Shown: positions 27,661 through 36,432 of the stretch, one piece after another | How the letters are laid out: every line of letters begins with the position of its first letter | How positions within the stretch are numbered: position 1 is the stretch's first letter | Assembly (NCBI GenBank): GCA_963708905.1 | Contig: CAVPUV010000026.1 | Location: forward strand, 1 to 64,000 | Source of the DNA: SHZL01 sp963708905 | GTDB taxonomy: Bacteria > Pseudomonadota > Gammaproteobacteria > Xanthomonadales > SZUA-36 | Length of the DNA: 64,000 bases | Reading direction: 5' to 3' | Notes under the pieces: generated by a model | What the model was told of the DNA's origin: nothing | The model's database searches: none | What the model saw: the letters and a program-made list of their open reading frames with translations, nothing else | Position numbers and translations under genes: made by a program

Positions 27661-29906
27661 CTGGTACTGACTCCGGCACAGGTTTCGTTCATCGGCTGCC
27701 AGATGCCGGGTATCGGATTGTCATGGCAGATCAGTTGCAGGATTTCGGCATGCTCCACCGCCAGCAATTGCCCCACCTCGGCTTTCAGCGCGAGAAATTC
27801 GGGATGCTGCGCCAGCCACGACAGCGACGGTTCGCGGAACAAGGCCGCGTCGCGGTAGCCGGCGTCGATCGCGCTGCGGATCGATGCAAACGTAGCTGGT
27901 GCATTGCCTTCGATGGATCGAGCCATCGCTTCCGCGACGTAATCCACGGCATAGATGAGTCCGAGCTTGCGGCGTTTATCAAAGTTCTGGCGATAGAGTT
28001 CGACCTCTTTTGCCGCCGCTGCGTCATGACCGGCCAGTTTTTCCGCATAGGCCATGCGCAGCGTCGGCCGGGGGGAAGTATCGAGGGTATCGAATATCAC
28101 CCCGGAGGGTGAACGTTGCTGCAATTGGGCATAAAGCCGTTGCGACTCCTCGAAACGGCCGGCCAGGTGCAATGCATCCGCCAGGTCGGTCATTGGCGCC
28201 GTGTTCTCCGGATCGCCGGCATGGGCGGCTTCCAGTGTATGGATGGCGCTTTCCAGCCGGTTTTGCTGTATGTCCACGAGATGCGGATTGCTATCGGAAA
28301 TCCGCCGGGCCTCCTCGTACTCGCCCACCAGCGCAAGAATGCTGATGAGATAGCGGTTGGACAGTTCATCGTGCGGGTCTTCCCCGTAAGCGCGCATGAA
28401 CCAGCCCAGGGCGCCGGACAGATCCTTGCCCGGCGACAGTTCGATCTGGCCCAGCGCGGTGTAACCGGCCCATGGATTCTGCTCGATGATGGCCCGCGCC
28501 AGCTGCCGTCCGGCTTCAAGGTCGGACAGCGCCAGCACCGGACTGTAATTCAGGCGGCCGACGATGGACAGGGGGTCCACCTCGATGATGCGGCGCTGGA
28601 TATCCAGCGCGGTCTGGTAGTCGCCGTAATTGCTGGCCGCTATTTGCCGCCAGTTCATGGCGTCGACATAAACCGGGTTCAGCTCCAGGGCGCGCGCCGT
28701 TTCCGTCATGGCTGTGGCAAAATCACTTGAATTCATGACCAGTAACGCCCGTGCGCCATGCGCCTCGGCCAGGTCCGGGTTCAGTTGCAGCGCCTTCTCG
28801 ATATGGGGCGTGGCGCGTTTCTTGACTTCCGCCAGGCTGAGGTCGCCATACGTGGAAGGGCTGTCCAACATCATGACCCAGGCAATGGCCATCCAGGCAT
28901 GGCCGGGGGCGAACTCCGGATCCAGTCGCACCGCGCGCTTGAGTTCCTCCACCGCCTGGCTGATGTTGCTGCGGCCGCGCTGGTTGACCAGGTGGCGTCC
29001 GCGCAGATACGCCTCGTAGGCCGCGGTGTTGGACGATTCAGCAACCCGCGGCGCGGCTGGTGCCTGGTCCACGCCCAGCGCCAGCTCGACCCGCAAGGCC
29101 TCGCCGATGGCGGCCGAGATCTCGTCCTGGATGGCAAAGACGTCATCGAGTTCCCGGTCATAGGTTTGCGACCACAGGTGGTAGCCGGTGTCGGCCTGGA
29201 TCAGCTGTGCCGTGATACGCAGTTTGTTGCCGGATTTGCGCACCGAGCCTTCGAGCACGTTCCGGACTTTGAGCAGGCGGGCGATCTCGCCGATATCCTG
29301 GTTCTGGTCCTTGAACTGGAAAGAGGAAGTGCGGGCAGCCACGCGCACGCCGGGATACTGCGCCAGCACGTTCAGCAGTTCCTCGGAAATGCCGTCGGAA
29401 AAGTACTCCTGATCCGGATCGTTGGACATATTGACGAAGGGCAGCACCGCGATGGATTTTTCCGGCGGCCCGGCAGGTGGGAGTTCCCCGCCGGGCTGGT
29501 CGGCGCTCGCAGATTTGCTGCTTTCCGTCTGGGTTCCGGCGTTCGCCGGGATGACGTCATTATTTGTGGAAAACTTGTCCCAGGCGAAATAGCCCAGCGC
29601 CACGGCCAGCACGCCAATGATCGCAAAGTCTAGGTGGCGTCCGGTGGTTCGGGTAATGGACTGCGAGCGGTCTACGTCTTTTTCTTTTTTCAGGCCTTCC
29701 GGGGTTATCTCGAAGGCCCAGGCGAACAGCAGCGCCAGCGGGAAACCAATGGCCAGCAACAGCATGATGACGTGCATCACCCAGCCCGGCGCCGGCGAGT
29801 TGTCCAGCACGATATCCGCCAGCTGCAACAGCAACCATGCGGTCACCAGGTAGGCGATGCCCACGCGGAACACGTTGCGGCGTTTCAACTCCTCAAAAAA
29901 CGACAT
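27657..29906 (-). CDS. TolB-like/TPR membrane protein, paralog G
   Basis: This 749-residue paralog comes first in the array and starts MSFFEELKRRNVFRVGIAYL. Helices are near residues 16-33, 43-66 and 97-112. The linker contains DVIPANAGTQ. The TolB-like domain is FVNMSNDPDQEYFSDGISEE and VLEGSVRKSGNKLRITAQL. The TPR half is distinct from A-F (AVEELKRAVRLDPEFAPGHA, TARALELNPVYVDAMNW) and the C-terminus has three cysteines and a different ending. It lies 78 bases downstream of the CHAT gene and is probably cotranscribed with it, which would tie the array to the vWA cluster encoded divergently. Confidence 0.8.
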   Translation of the reverse strand: MSFFEELKRRNVFRVGIAYLVTAWLLLQLADIVLDNSPAPGWVMHVIMLLLAIGFPLALLFAWAFEITPEGLKKEKDVDRSQSITRTTGRHLDFAIIGVLAVALGYFAWDKFSTNNDVIPANAGTQTESSKSASADQPGGELPPAGPPEKSIAVLPFVNMSNDPDQEYFSDGISEELLNVLAQYPGVRVAARTSSFQFKDQNQDIGEIARLLKVRNVLEGSVRKSGNKLRITAQLIQADTGYHLWSQTYDRELDDVFAIQDEISAAIGEALRVELALGVDQAPAAPRVAESSNTAAYEAYLRGRHLVNQRGRSNISQAVEELKRAVRLDPEFAPGHAWMAIAWVMMLDSPSTYGDLSLAEVKKRATPHIEKALQLNPDLAEAHGARALLVMNSSDFATAMTETARALELNPVYVDAMNWRQIAASNYGDYQTALDIQRRIIEVDPLSIVGRLNYSPVLALSDLEAGRQLARAIIEQNPWAGYTALGQIELSPGKDLSGALGWFMRAYGEDPHDELSNRYLISILALVGEYEEARRISDSNPHLVDIQQNRLESAIHTLEAAHAGDPENTAPMTDLADALHLAGRFEESQRLYAQLQQRSPSGVIFDTLDTSPRPTLRMAYAEKLAGHDAAAAKEVELYRQNFDKRRKLGLIYAVDYVAEAMARSIEGNAPATFASIRSAIDAGYRDAALFREPSLSWLAQHPEFLALKAEVGQLLAVEHAEILQLICHDNPIPGIWQPMNETCAGVSTS
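29529..29558 (-). repeat. Palindromic repeat inside paralog G
   Basis: CTGGGTTCCGGCGTTCGCCG followed by GGATGACGTC is the same class of inverted repeat, translated VIPANAGTQ in the linker of paralog G. Loop and stem bases differ from the C/D and F copies, which argues for separate insertion or long divergence. Confidence 0.65.
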
Positions 29907-29926
29907 CTCTTGCTCCCCGCCAGCGA

Positions 29927-29956
29927 CGTACCGGCCAGTGTCGTACCGGCCAGTAC
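29927..29956. repeat. Two-copy 15-base tandem repeat between CHAT gene and paralog G
   Basis: CGTACCGGCCAGTGT is followed at once by CGTACCGGCCAGTAC. It occupies the short gap between the CHAT gene and the first paralog. It may be a binding site or a chance duplication; nothing else supports a role. Confidence 0.4.
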
Positions 29957-29984
29957 ATCTTACCCAATTTCGTGTCTTTTTGAT

Positions 29985-32900
29985 TCATTGGGCGAATAAC
30001 TGGAAAGCTGCCCATGTCCCGTGCTCCGCTGTTTCGTTGCCGGCGAGATAACTTCTCTTGGTTGCGAACAGGGCCTCGCCGGCATCCGGCTGGGTCATGA
30101 GCTGGTGATAGAAACGCTGCATGAACTGCGCTGCCTGCAGGTCGCCAACCTTCCACAGGCTTGCCACCACGGCGCCCCTGGCCGCCTGCAGGAATTGCGC
30201 TATGAAGGGGGTGTTGTGGTCAAAGGCAGATTGGCTGGTGCCAGTGAATTCGCAGGCGCTCAACACCACCAGATCCGCTGCAAGAGCGCCAGGCCGGATA
30301 TCCTTCGGCAGCAGGAATTCGTGCTCCGGGTTTTCCGTATTGTCGGACATGAGCAGGCGTGATTGTTGTGGATTGCGCAGGTCGATGATGCCGGGCACGG
30401 CCAGGTGCACAACGCCTGCTTGGGTGAAGCGTTCATCCTGAAATTCTTCCCATTGCAGCGCAGCGCCCTGGACAATGTGTAATCCCGGGCCGACAAACAG
30501 ATCAGCGATCGCTCCGAGCTCTGCCGACGGCGGCTGCAACTGTGCGAAGTCGCCCGCCCCTTCCTGCCGATTCCCGGCCAGGAAAAATCGCTGCAAGGCA
30601 TCATTTCCGACCGCTGCGTCACGGGCGCCCAGCGCATCCAGCGACAGCAGATTGATGACCTGGTGCCGTGCCCCCAGAAAGTTGCCATCCCAGCGCAGCG
30701 CATCCAGTGGAAATCCCTCCATCAGGCCACTCGGAATGAAGTAGATGGTTTGCGGCAACAGTTTGGCCACCGGCGCCAGCAAGGTCTGGCCCCATTGGTC
30801 CATCATTCCGGCCAGATCGACCGGGCTGTCATGGGCCGCATCCCAGCGCAGCCCTTCTACATTTCGCGCCAGTTCTTCTGCCTGATTCGCCGACCAGGGA
30901 ATCTGCACCAACTGCAGGCCATCGTTGCGGCCCACCCAGGCGTAGACCCTGTCGGCAGCAAAGTAGTAGGTCAAAAGCGCTGCATCGTCCGTCAGGTGTT
31001 TTATTTGCCGGTCAAGGGCGTCGCTGGCTTCATCCGGATCAGCCATCCTTTGCCGGCTTTGCTGCAGCAGCGGCAAAATTTCCCTGGCCAGTGTCGTCGC
31101 TTCCGCTTCTGATTGCGCCGCCTCCCTGGCCGCGATCAAGGACCTCAGGCGCTTGAGTTCCGTGTCATTGTCCGCGTCGTCCAGCGTCATCCCGGCAGCC
31201 GTAGTCTGATCGCCTGCCAAGCGCGTCAATCGATCCAGTGCTGCCAAAGATCTGACATCGATGACTTTGGGGCCTGCGCCAGTGGAAACTGGTCCGGTCT
31301 GTTCCAGAATTGATTCCATGAAGGCACTGAATACCGTTTCGTGGCTCTGCCAGTACCAGGCACCCAGCACGCCGGGCAGATAGGATTGGAAAAACCGCAT
31401 CGCTTCAATCAGGCCATCGAGTTCCGCGATGGCGCGTGTCAGTTGTCCGTCACGATGCAAAATTTGCGACCACCACAACCTGGCCTGCTGCGTTGGGCCC
31501 GGCAGTGCGGTCGATTGCACAAAGGCCAGGGCGTTCTGCGCCCGTTCGACAGTGCAGGGCGGGTCGGCGCCGGAAATGGGCTTGCCCAGGGCGCATAATT
31601 GCAGCAAAGAGAGTTCCTGTATGGTTCTGGCGCCGCTTTCGCTGGCTTCCTTTTCACTTTGCCGCAGCAGCGCGCGTGCGCCGGGCGAACCGGCGCCATT
31701 CGCGGCCAGATCGTCAAGAGCACTCTCGAATGTGTAGGCCGCGCGCGCGCGTGGTTCGGTGACGAACATGTCCTCACGGGCACGGGCAGCCGACATGGCG
31801 GCGAAATCGCCTCGGCCTCTTTGTATCGCGGCCAGAATGCCATAGGCTTCCGCCAGTTCCCGTTCATGGCGGTAGGTTGGTGTTTTCTTGATCGCCTCCT
31901 GCAGGTATTGCAATGCCGCATCCATCTGGCCGGCGCCATATAGAGCCTTGGCCAACAGCAGCGCCACAGGACCGGCAAGCGCAGGCGCGGGGGATTTCTG
32001 ATTCAGTTCGAGGGCTTGGCGCAAGACTTCAGCCGCTTGCATGTGCTGGTAGGTTTTTTCCAGCAGGCGACCCTGTTCAAAAAGGTAAGTGACCATTTCC
32101 CGTTCGGCGCGCCCGTCTCCTTCCTTGGCGTCTCCTTCTTCGGCTTGAGTTTCCGCGGCAGGATTTTCCACCGGGGTCTCCACGCTGATCTGTTGCATCA
32201 GGGCAATGGCTTCAGCATTATCGCCCAGGGATTCATGCAGCTCCGCGGCGTGTTGCCGGATCTGATTCGCCAGTGCGGTATCACCAATGTCGGTGGCAAC
32301 GCCCACAGCCAGATCGAATTGCGCAAACGCCCCACTGTTGTTGCCGGCATCTTCGTATGCCAGGCCGCTGTGATAGATCGCGCGTGCACGTTCATGCTGG
32401 AAATCCAGCCGCACGGCCAGATCCGTTGCCTGGAGGAACAGGGCCTGAGCTTTGGCAAACAGGGCAGCGGCCGAGCGCTCGTCCTTGCCGGTTGTTTGCG
32501 CGGCCAGCGCGGAACCTTCCAGTTGCAGTGCGGCAAGAGCCAGGTCATTGAGTCCGGATCGGCTGGCTGCGGCATGGATCTCTCCGGCGCCTTCGGCAGC
32601 GGTCATCGGGTCGTTGAGAACCAGCAACAAATAATGATGGGCATGGAATTCCGACCATAATTGCAGCTCCTGCATGCCCAGTTCATCGAATATGTTGGCC
32701 GCCTGCGTCAGAGCCACAACTTTCATGGTCCAGGCATCAATTCTGCGCGATGGTTCCAATTCGAGACCGAAGGAAAGCAGGCGGTAGGCCTGAATCAGTA
32801 CGGATTTGTCCGGGCCGCCGGGTTCGAACCGGATCACCTGCATGTTGAACTTCGATCGGCTGGTGCTGCGGCCCATGGCGACTTCGATGCGCAGCTGACG

Positions 32901-33206
32901 TGGCTTGTCCACCGCCTCGATGAGCTGATACAAGGCACCCAGGCGTTGCGCGGGCACGCCGGAGGCTCGCAGCAGGGTGTTCTTCGGGTCGAAGATGCGC
33001 GATTCAAATTCGGTTTCGTAGGCATCCAGGCGGATCACCAGAGGGGTATCGGCTGGCTGCTGGGTGAAATAATCCTTGCTCTGGATGGCATCCTCGGCAA
33101 ATACCATTGGCGCGGAGCCAAATAATATGAACCAGCCGAGCATGGCCGTCCGCAGGCAGGCGGCGAACCGGGGTGTTATCGAATATGTTGATGCGAGATG
33201 CGGCAT
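29985..33206 (-). CDS. Secreted TPR-CHAT protein, catalytic histidine missing
   Basis: This is about 1,073 residues from ATG 33206 (GTG 33212 is possible). An N-terminal signal sequence (MLGWFILFGSAPMVFAEDA) implies export. Residues about 150-480 hold TPR units (AIYHSGLAYEDAGNNSGAFA, LLLAKALYGAGQMDAALQYL). The last 300 residues are a CHAT domain (IYFIPSGLMEGFPLDAL, VVLSACEFTGTS, GAVVASLWKVGD). CHAT proteases use a His in a His-Gly motif and a Cys. The Cys is present (about residue 987, counted from GTG), but the usual AtHG motif reads HLAVPG, so proline replaces the histidine. It is therefore probably a pseudo-protease, unless the His four residues earlier takes over. It is the first gene of the minus-strand array and divergent from the vWA operon, 52 bases away. 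Confidence 0.8.
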   Translation of the reverse strand: MPHLASTYSITPRFAACLRTAMLGWFILFGSAPMVFAEDAIQSKDYFTQQPADTPLVIRLDAYETEFESRIFDPKNTLLRASGVPAQRLGALYQLIEAVDKPRQLRIEVAMGRSTSRSKFNMQVIRFEPGGPDKSVLIQAYRLLSFGLELEPSRRIDAWTMKVVALTQAANIFDELGMQELQLWSEFHAHHYLLLVLNDPMTAAEGAGEIHAAASRSGLNDLALAALQLEGSALAAQTTGKDERSAAALFAKAQALFLQATDLAVRLDFQHERARAIYHSGLAYEDAGNNSGAFAQFDLAVGVATDIGDTALANQIRQHAAELHESLGDNAEAIALMQQISVETPVENPAAETQAEEGDAKEGDGRAEREMVTYLFEQGRLLEKTYQHMQAAEVLRQALELNQKSPAPALAGPVALLLAKALYGAGQMDAALQYLQEAIKKTPTYRHERELAEAYGILAAIQRGRGDFAAMSAARAREDMFVTEPRARAAYTFESALDDLAANGAGSPGARALLRQSEKEASESGARTIQELSLLQLCALGKPISGADPPCTVERAQNALAFVQSTALPGPTQQARLWWSQILHRDGQLTRAIAELDGLIEAMRFFQSYLPGVLGAWYWQSHETVFSAFMESILEQTGPVSTGAGPKVIDVRSLAALDRLTRLAGDQTTAAGMTLDDADNDTELKRLRSLIAAREAAQSEAEATTLAREILPLLQQSRQRMADPDEASDALDRQIKHLTDDAALLTYYFAADRVYAWVGRNDGLQLVQIPWSANQAEELARNVEGLRWDAAHDSPVDLAGMMDQWGQTLLAPVAKLLPQTIYFIPSGLMEGFPLDALRWDGNFLGARHQVINLLSLDALGARDAAVGNDALQRFFLAGNRQEGAGDFAQLQPPSAELGAIADLFVGPGLHIVQGAALQWEEFQDERFTQAGVVHLAVPGIIDLRNPQQSRLLMSDNTENPEHEFLLPKDIRPGALAADLVVLSACEFTGTSQSAFDHNTPFIAQFLQAARGAVVASLWKVGDLQAAQFMQRFYHQLMTQPDAGEALFATKRSYLAGNETAEHGTWAAFQLFAQ

Positions 33207-33258
33207 GATCACTGTTATCGTTGCCGGGCCTATGGGTTTTTGTTAACGTTCGCGCGTC
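33207..33258. promoter_or_regulatory. Divergent start region between CHAT gene and vWA operon
   Basis: Only 52 bases separate the two divergent coding starts, so both promoters must overlap here or lie within the coding sequences. TTGTTAACGTTCGCG contains the short palindrome GTTAAC. No confident -35/-10 pair is seen. The arrangement suggests coordinated expression of the two gene sets. Confidence 0.35.
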
Positions 33259-34188
33259 ATGCGCCGCCCAAACCGGGAAACCGCCGTTTTTACGACTTCC
33301 GCAGTGGATCTTTTCGCTTCCGCGCTGGGCGCGTTCATTTTGTTGGTCATGTTGTTATTTCCTTACTATCGTAACGCCGGCGATGATAGCGCGTATTCCC
33401 AGGTTCTGGATATCATGGAGCAACGCGACCTGAATGCCGGCGAGTTAGCTGAATTGCTGGCCAGCTACAAACAATCCAACAACGAACTGCAGCAGCTGAA
33501 CGAGGCCAATCGCGGAGCCGAGCTGCGACTGTCACGCCAACGCACGCTGCTTAAGGATCTGAAAACCCAGCTGGCCGAACTGCCGGTACCATCACCGCAA
33601 CCGGTTGAAGAAATCGTACCTGAGGTCGAACCGGAAGCCTTGGTAGCAAGCGAGGAGTTCTCCATTCTCGGCCTGGCCACCAATGCGAAATCCTTCGTCA
33701 TTGTCATCGACATGTCGGGCAGTATGATGGCTTATTCCGATCTGATGATTAAAACGGTACTGGAAATCCTGGAGCCGCTGGATGAAACCAATCAGCTGGC
33801 CATCGTGGGTTACCAGGGCGAGCCTGCCCCCGTTTTGTGGAACTATCCAAGCAGCGATAAATTGATGCCGGGGACGCCGGAAAATCTTCGCCAGGCCAGG
33901 GAATTCGCCAGAGGACTGGCGAGCCGTTTCGCCGGTTCGACGCCCACCCACGCCGCACTCATGGCGGCCATGCAATTCAAGGCCGATGCGATTATCTTAA
34001 TGAGCGATGGCGCGCCGGACAACAATCCAAACTTTATCATTCAGGACATCTCCAACCAGAACCGCGTCGCTAAAATGGAAATCCATACCGTTGCGATCGG
34101 TGACTACACCGCCGACCGCACCCTGGTGATGTTCCTGCAAACACTGGCGCAGCAAAACGGCGGTGATTTCGTGGGTGTGTCGCGTTGA
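33259..34188 (+). CDS. Membrane-anchored vWA protein with MotB/ExbD-like helix (module 2, first)
   Basis: This 309-residue protein has a basic tail, then a helix starting at Asp17 (AVDLFASALGAFILLVMLLF) and a coiled coil with an acidic proline-rich hinge (PVEEIVPEVEPEA). A vWA domain with an intact metal site follows: VIVIDMSGSMMA, GSTPTHAAL and ILMSDGAPD. Asp position, preceding Phe11 and the Gly-Ala at 24-25 match the module 1 vWA proteins exactly. Its last codons overlap the next vWA gene (TTGA), as in module 1. It is the likely Asp-bearing partner of the channel protein at 35675. Confidence 0.8.
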   Translation: MRRPNRETAVFTTSAVDLFASALGAFILLVMLLFPYYRNAGDDSAYSQVLDIMEQRDLNAGELAELLASYKQSNNELQQLNEANRGAELRLSRQRTLLKDLKTQLAELPVPSPQPVEEIVPEVEPEALVASEEFSILGLATNAKSFVIVIDMSGSMMAYSDLMIKTVLEILEPLDETNQLAIVGYQGEPAPVLWNYPSSDKLMPGTPENLRQAREFARGLASRFAGSTPTHAALMAAMQFKADAIILMSDGAPDNNPNFIIQDISNQNRVAKMEIHTVAIGDYTADRTLVMFLQTLAQQNGGDFVGVSR

Positions 34189-35123
34189 GGTCTCGCCATC
34201 GCAGCTTCGAGGTTTTTTCTTTGTCGGCCATCGACCTGTTTGCCTCGGCCATGGGGGCATTCATCGTCATTACCATCATCCTGATGCCGGACTATCAAAA
34301 AGAAGTGCGCTCGCAGGGTGACTTGCAATTTCTCGAAGAGCTGGCCGGTAAAACACAGGCGGAACTTGATCAATCCGAATCCGGCATGGCCAGTATCCTC
34401 GAAGCCCTGCAGGCAGCGCAGACGCGGCAACGGCAACTGGAGGCGCAAGAGGACACCATTGCCAGCGAACTTGAAACCCTGCAGGCGCAATTGCAGGCCC
34501 GCAACGACCAGCCTCCGCCCCCACCCCCGCAGCCGGAAGAGCAGGATGAGGAAACCGAGCACAAAGAAGTGAGTTTCCGCTTTCTCGGCCTGAAAACCAA
34601 CAAGACCCGTATCATTTTCATGCTGGACATGAATGGCTACCTGGCCCAGCACCAGGCGCTGGTGCGTGCTACCGTGGTCAGGGCTCTGGACTCGCTACAG
34701 CCGGGATATGAGTTCGCCATCATGGGTTTCCAACAACTGGATTCAGGACCGAAATACTACCGCTGGCCCGCGGACAACAGCCTCGCGAAGGTTGCCAAAT
34801 CCTCGCGTTCACAGGCCCTGCGCTTCCTCAACAGCCTGGCCGGTGAATTCCGTGGCTCGTCTTCGCTGCTGGGGGCCTTCGAAAATGCCTTTTCCAGCTC
34901 CGCGGATGCCGTTATCCTGCTCAGTGATGGTTTACCCAACCCCGAATTCAACGGCAATCTTTCGAGCTCCCGGCTGGTACGAAGTATTACTCTTGCCAAC
35001 ACCCGCAACCGGGAGATTCATACCGTTACCGTGGGCGATTACTTCAAATACCGGGGCACTGTGGAGTTCATGGAAGCACTTGCGCGGGCCAACTCGGGCA
35101 GTTTCCTGGCGCTGGCTAAATAA
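34185..35123 (+). CDS. Membrane-anchored vWA protein with degenerate metal site (module 2, second)
   Basis: The TTG at 34185 overlaps the preceding stop. It is supported as the start because it places Phe11, Asp17 and Gly-Ala 24-25 at the same positions as in the other three vWA proteins (AIDLFASAMGAFIVITIILM). Coiled coil spans about 40-110 and a proline run (PPPPPPQPEE) forms a hinge. The vWA domain keeps the fold (VILLSDGLPNPEF, IHTVTVGDY), but the first metal-binding loop reads FMLDMNGYLAQ, so both serines of DxSxS are lost. The closest relative in the window is its upstream neighbour. A plausible reading is a pair with one metal-binding and one non-binding head. Confidence 0.75.
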   Translation: MRSRHRSFEVFSLSAIDLFASAMGAFIVITIILMPDYQKEVRSQGDLQFLEELAGKTQAELDQSESGMASILEALQAAQTRQRQLEAQEDTIASELETLQAQLQARNDQPPPPPPQPEEQDEETEHKEVSFRFLGLKTNKTRIIFMLDMNGYLAQHQALVRATVVRALDSLQPGYEFAIMGFQQLDSGPKYYRWPADNSLAKVAKSSRSQALRFLNSLAGEFRGSSSLLGAFENAFSSSADAVILLSDGLPNPEFNGNLSSSRLVRSITLANTRNREIHTVTVGDYFKYRGTVEFMEALARANSGSFLALAK

Positions 35124-35238
35124 AGCATACTGCATGCGGGCGGACCTATAATGACGAACCAAGCGGGCTGATTATGGTCTTTTACAGCGAATTCCCGGCC
35201 CATCACAAGATAACATCCCTGGCGCGAGCTCCGGCCCT

Positions 35239-35643
35239 ATGAAAACCAAGACCATCGGCAGCTGGAGCCAGTGCGACCTCGTCCTCGCGGGAGCCAAGGT
35301 ATCGCCCATCCATGCGCACATTCAGTTGGGCAGCGACGGTTATCTGACGGTGCTCGACGCGGGTTCCGACCACGGCACGTTTCTGCAGAGGAACAAGCAG
35401 TGGATCCGGATCATGAAAGTGGAATTGGGTAGCGGCGATCGCATCCGTTGCGGCGAAACCGAGGTCGAGCTGACCCAATTGGTGGAGCTGTTCGGTGAGC
35501 GCGTGCGGGTGCAGATGCGCGACCGCCAGGCCCCGCGGATGCCAGCAATGCTGGCTGAGCGCCTGGCGGCGGCAGAGACCCGGGTTGTCATCGAGCGCCC
35601 CAGGCGCAACCCTGAAACCGGCAACATAGAAGAAGACTATTGA
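35239..35643 (+). CDS. FHA-domain protein (module 2)
   Basis: This is a 134-residue protein, essentially one FHA fold. TIGSWSQCDLVL takes the place of the GR loop, SPIHAHIQLG holds the SxxH motif, and DAGSDHGTFLQ holds GSxxGT. The arginine that usually follows the first glycine is serine here, so phosphothreonine binding may be weakened. A basic C-terminal tail follows (about 95-134). There is no signal or membrane helix, so it should be cytoplasmic. It lies between the second vWA gene (115 bases upstream) and the channel gene (31 bases downstream). Module 1 has an FHA-like tail in the equivalent gene at 8743. Confidence 0.75.
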   Translation: MKTKTIGSWSQCDLVLAGAKVSPIHAHIQLGSDGYLTVLDAGSDHGTFLQRNKQWIRIMKVELGSGDRIRCGETEVELTQLVELFGERVRVQMRDRQAPRMPAMLAERLAAAETRVVIERPRRNPETGNIEEDY

Positions 35644-35674
35644 ACCCTTCAGAATTGATCATGCGTGGTGGCCT

Positions 35675-36424
35675 ATGTCGGTAAGACTGCTGGTACTTGT
35701 CTTGAGCCAGCTTACAGCGATACTGGCCATCGCCTTGATGGCGCGCGTACTGCCGCCGACGGCCGCCGACATCATGCTCGACCTGACGCGCGAGACTTGG
35801 CCGTTCACCGTCCAGAACGCCGAGTGGCTGGCCTTTTTTGCCGGCCTGGGTGAGTTGGTGGTGCGCTGGCACCATCTGCGACTGGAGGAAAGCCAGATCT
35901 CACGGAGCTACCTGCCCGAGGATGAGGAAACCGTGCTGCGTCCCGGCGCGGACGTTACCCCCATTTACCAGAAAGTGCGCAGCAGCAAATACAAAGACAC
36001 CTGTTTCGTACCGCGCCTGATCTCACGTTGTGTGCTGGGATTCAATCTCAGCCATTCCGCGGACCAGACCAACTCCTTGCTCAATTCCAGCCTGGAGCTG
36101 TTCATGCACGAAATTGAACTGCGCTATAACATGTTGCGCTACATTACCTGGCTGATTCCTTCGCTCGGCTTCATCGGCACCGTGGTGGGCATCATGCTGG
36201 CGCTGAACTACGCCGGAGACCGGGCCAATGTGGAAAGCCCGGACATGCTGTACCAGGTGACGGAAAGACTGGGCGTAGCGTTCAGTACCACGCTGCTGGC
36301 GCTGGTGATGGCTGCCATCCTGGTGTTCGTACAGAACCTCTTGCAGGGCGGTGAGGAGAGGGCTCTGAACCGGGCGGGGCAATACTGTCTCGACAACCTG
36401 ATCAACCGTCTCTACGCACCTTGA
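35675..36424 (+). CDS. MotA/TolQ/ExbB-family proton-channel subunit (module 2)
   Basis: This 249-residue protein has an N-terminal helix (LLVLVLSQLTAILAIALMA), a second hydrophobic segment around 48-62 and the family hairpin at about 150-225. The hairpin reads YITWLIPSLGFIGTVVGIML and LGVAFSTTLLALVMAAILVF, with the conserved threonines. It is the counterpart of the protein at 7946 (PSIGFIGTVRGIGEAL) but clearly divergent, so the duplication is old. Its partners in a stator-like complex are probably the vWA proteins at 33259 and 34185. The stop overlaps or closely abuts the next gene. Confidence 0.85.
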   Translation: MSVRLLVLVLSQLTAILAIALMARVLPPTAADIMLDLTRETWPFTVQNAEWLAFFAGLGELVVRWHHLRLEESQISRSYLPEDEETVLRPGADVTPIYQKVRSSKYKDTCFVPRLISRCVLGFNLSHSADQTNSLLNSSLELFMHEIELRYNMLRYITWLIPSLGFIGTVVGIMLALNYAGDRANVESPDMLYQVTERLGVAFSTTLLALVMAAILVFVQNLLQGGEERALNRAGQYCLDNLINRLYAP

Positions 36425-36432
36425 CTGCTGTG

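Noticed and set aside
14310..29906. Adenylate cyclase genes
   Set aside because: Proteins of this layout are often labelled adenylate cyclase, but no cyclase catalytic domain is present; only membrane helices, a TolB-like domain and TPRs are seen.
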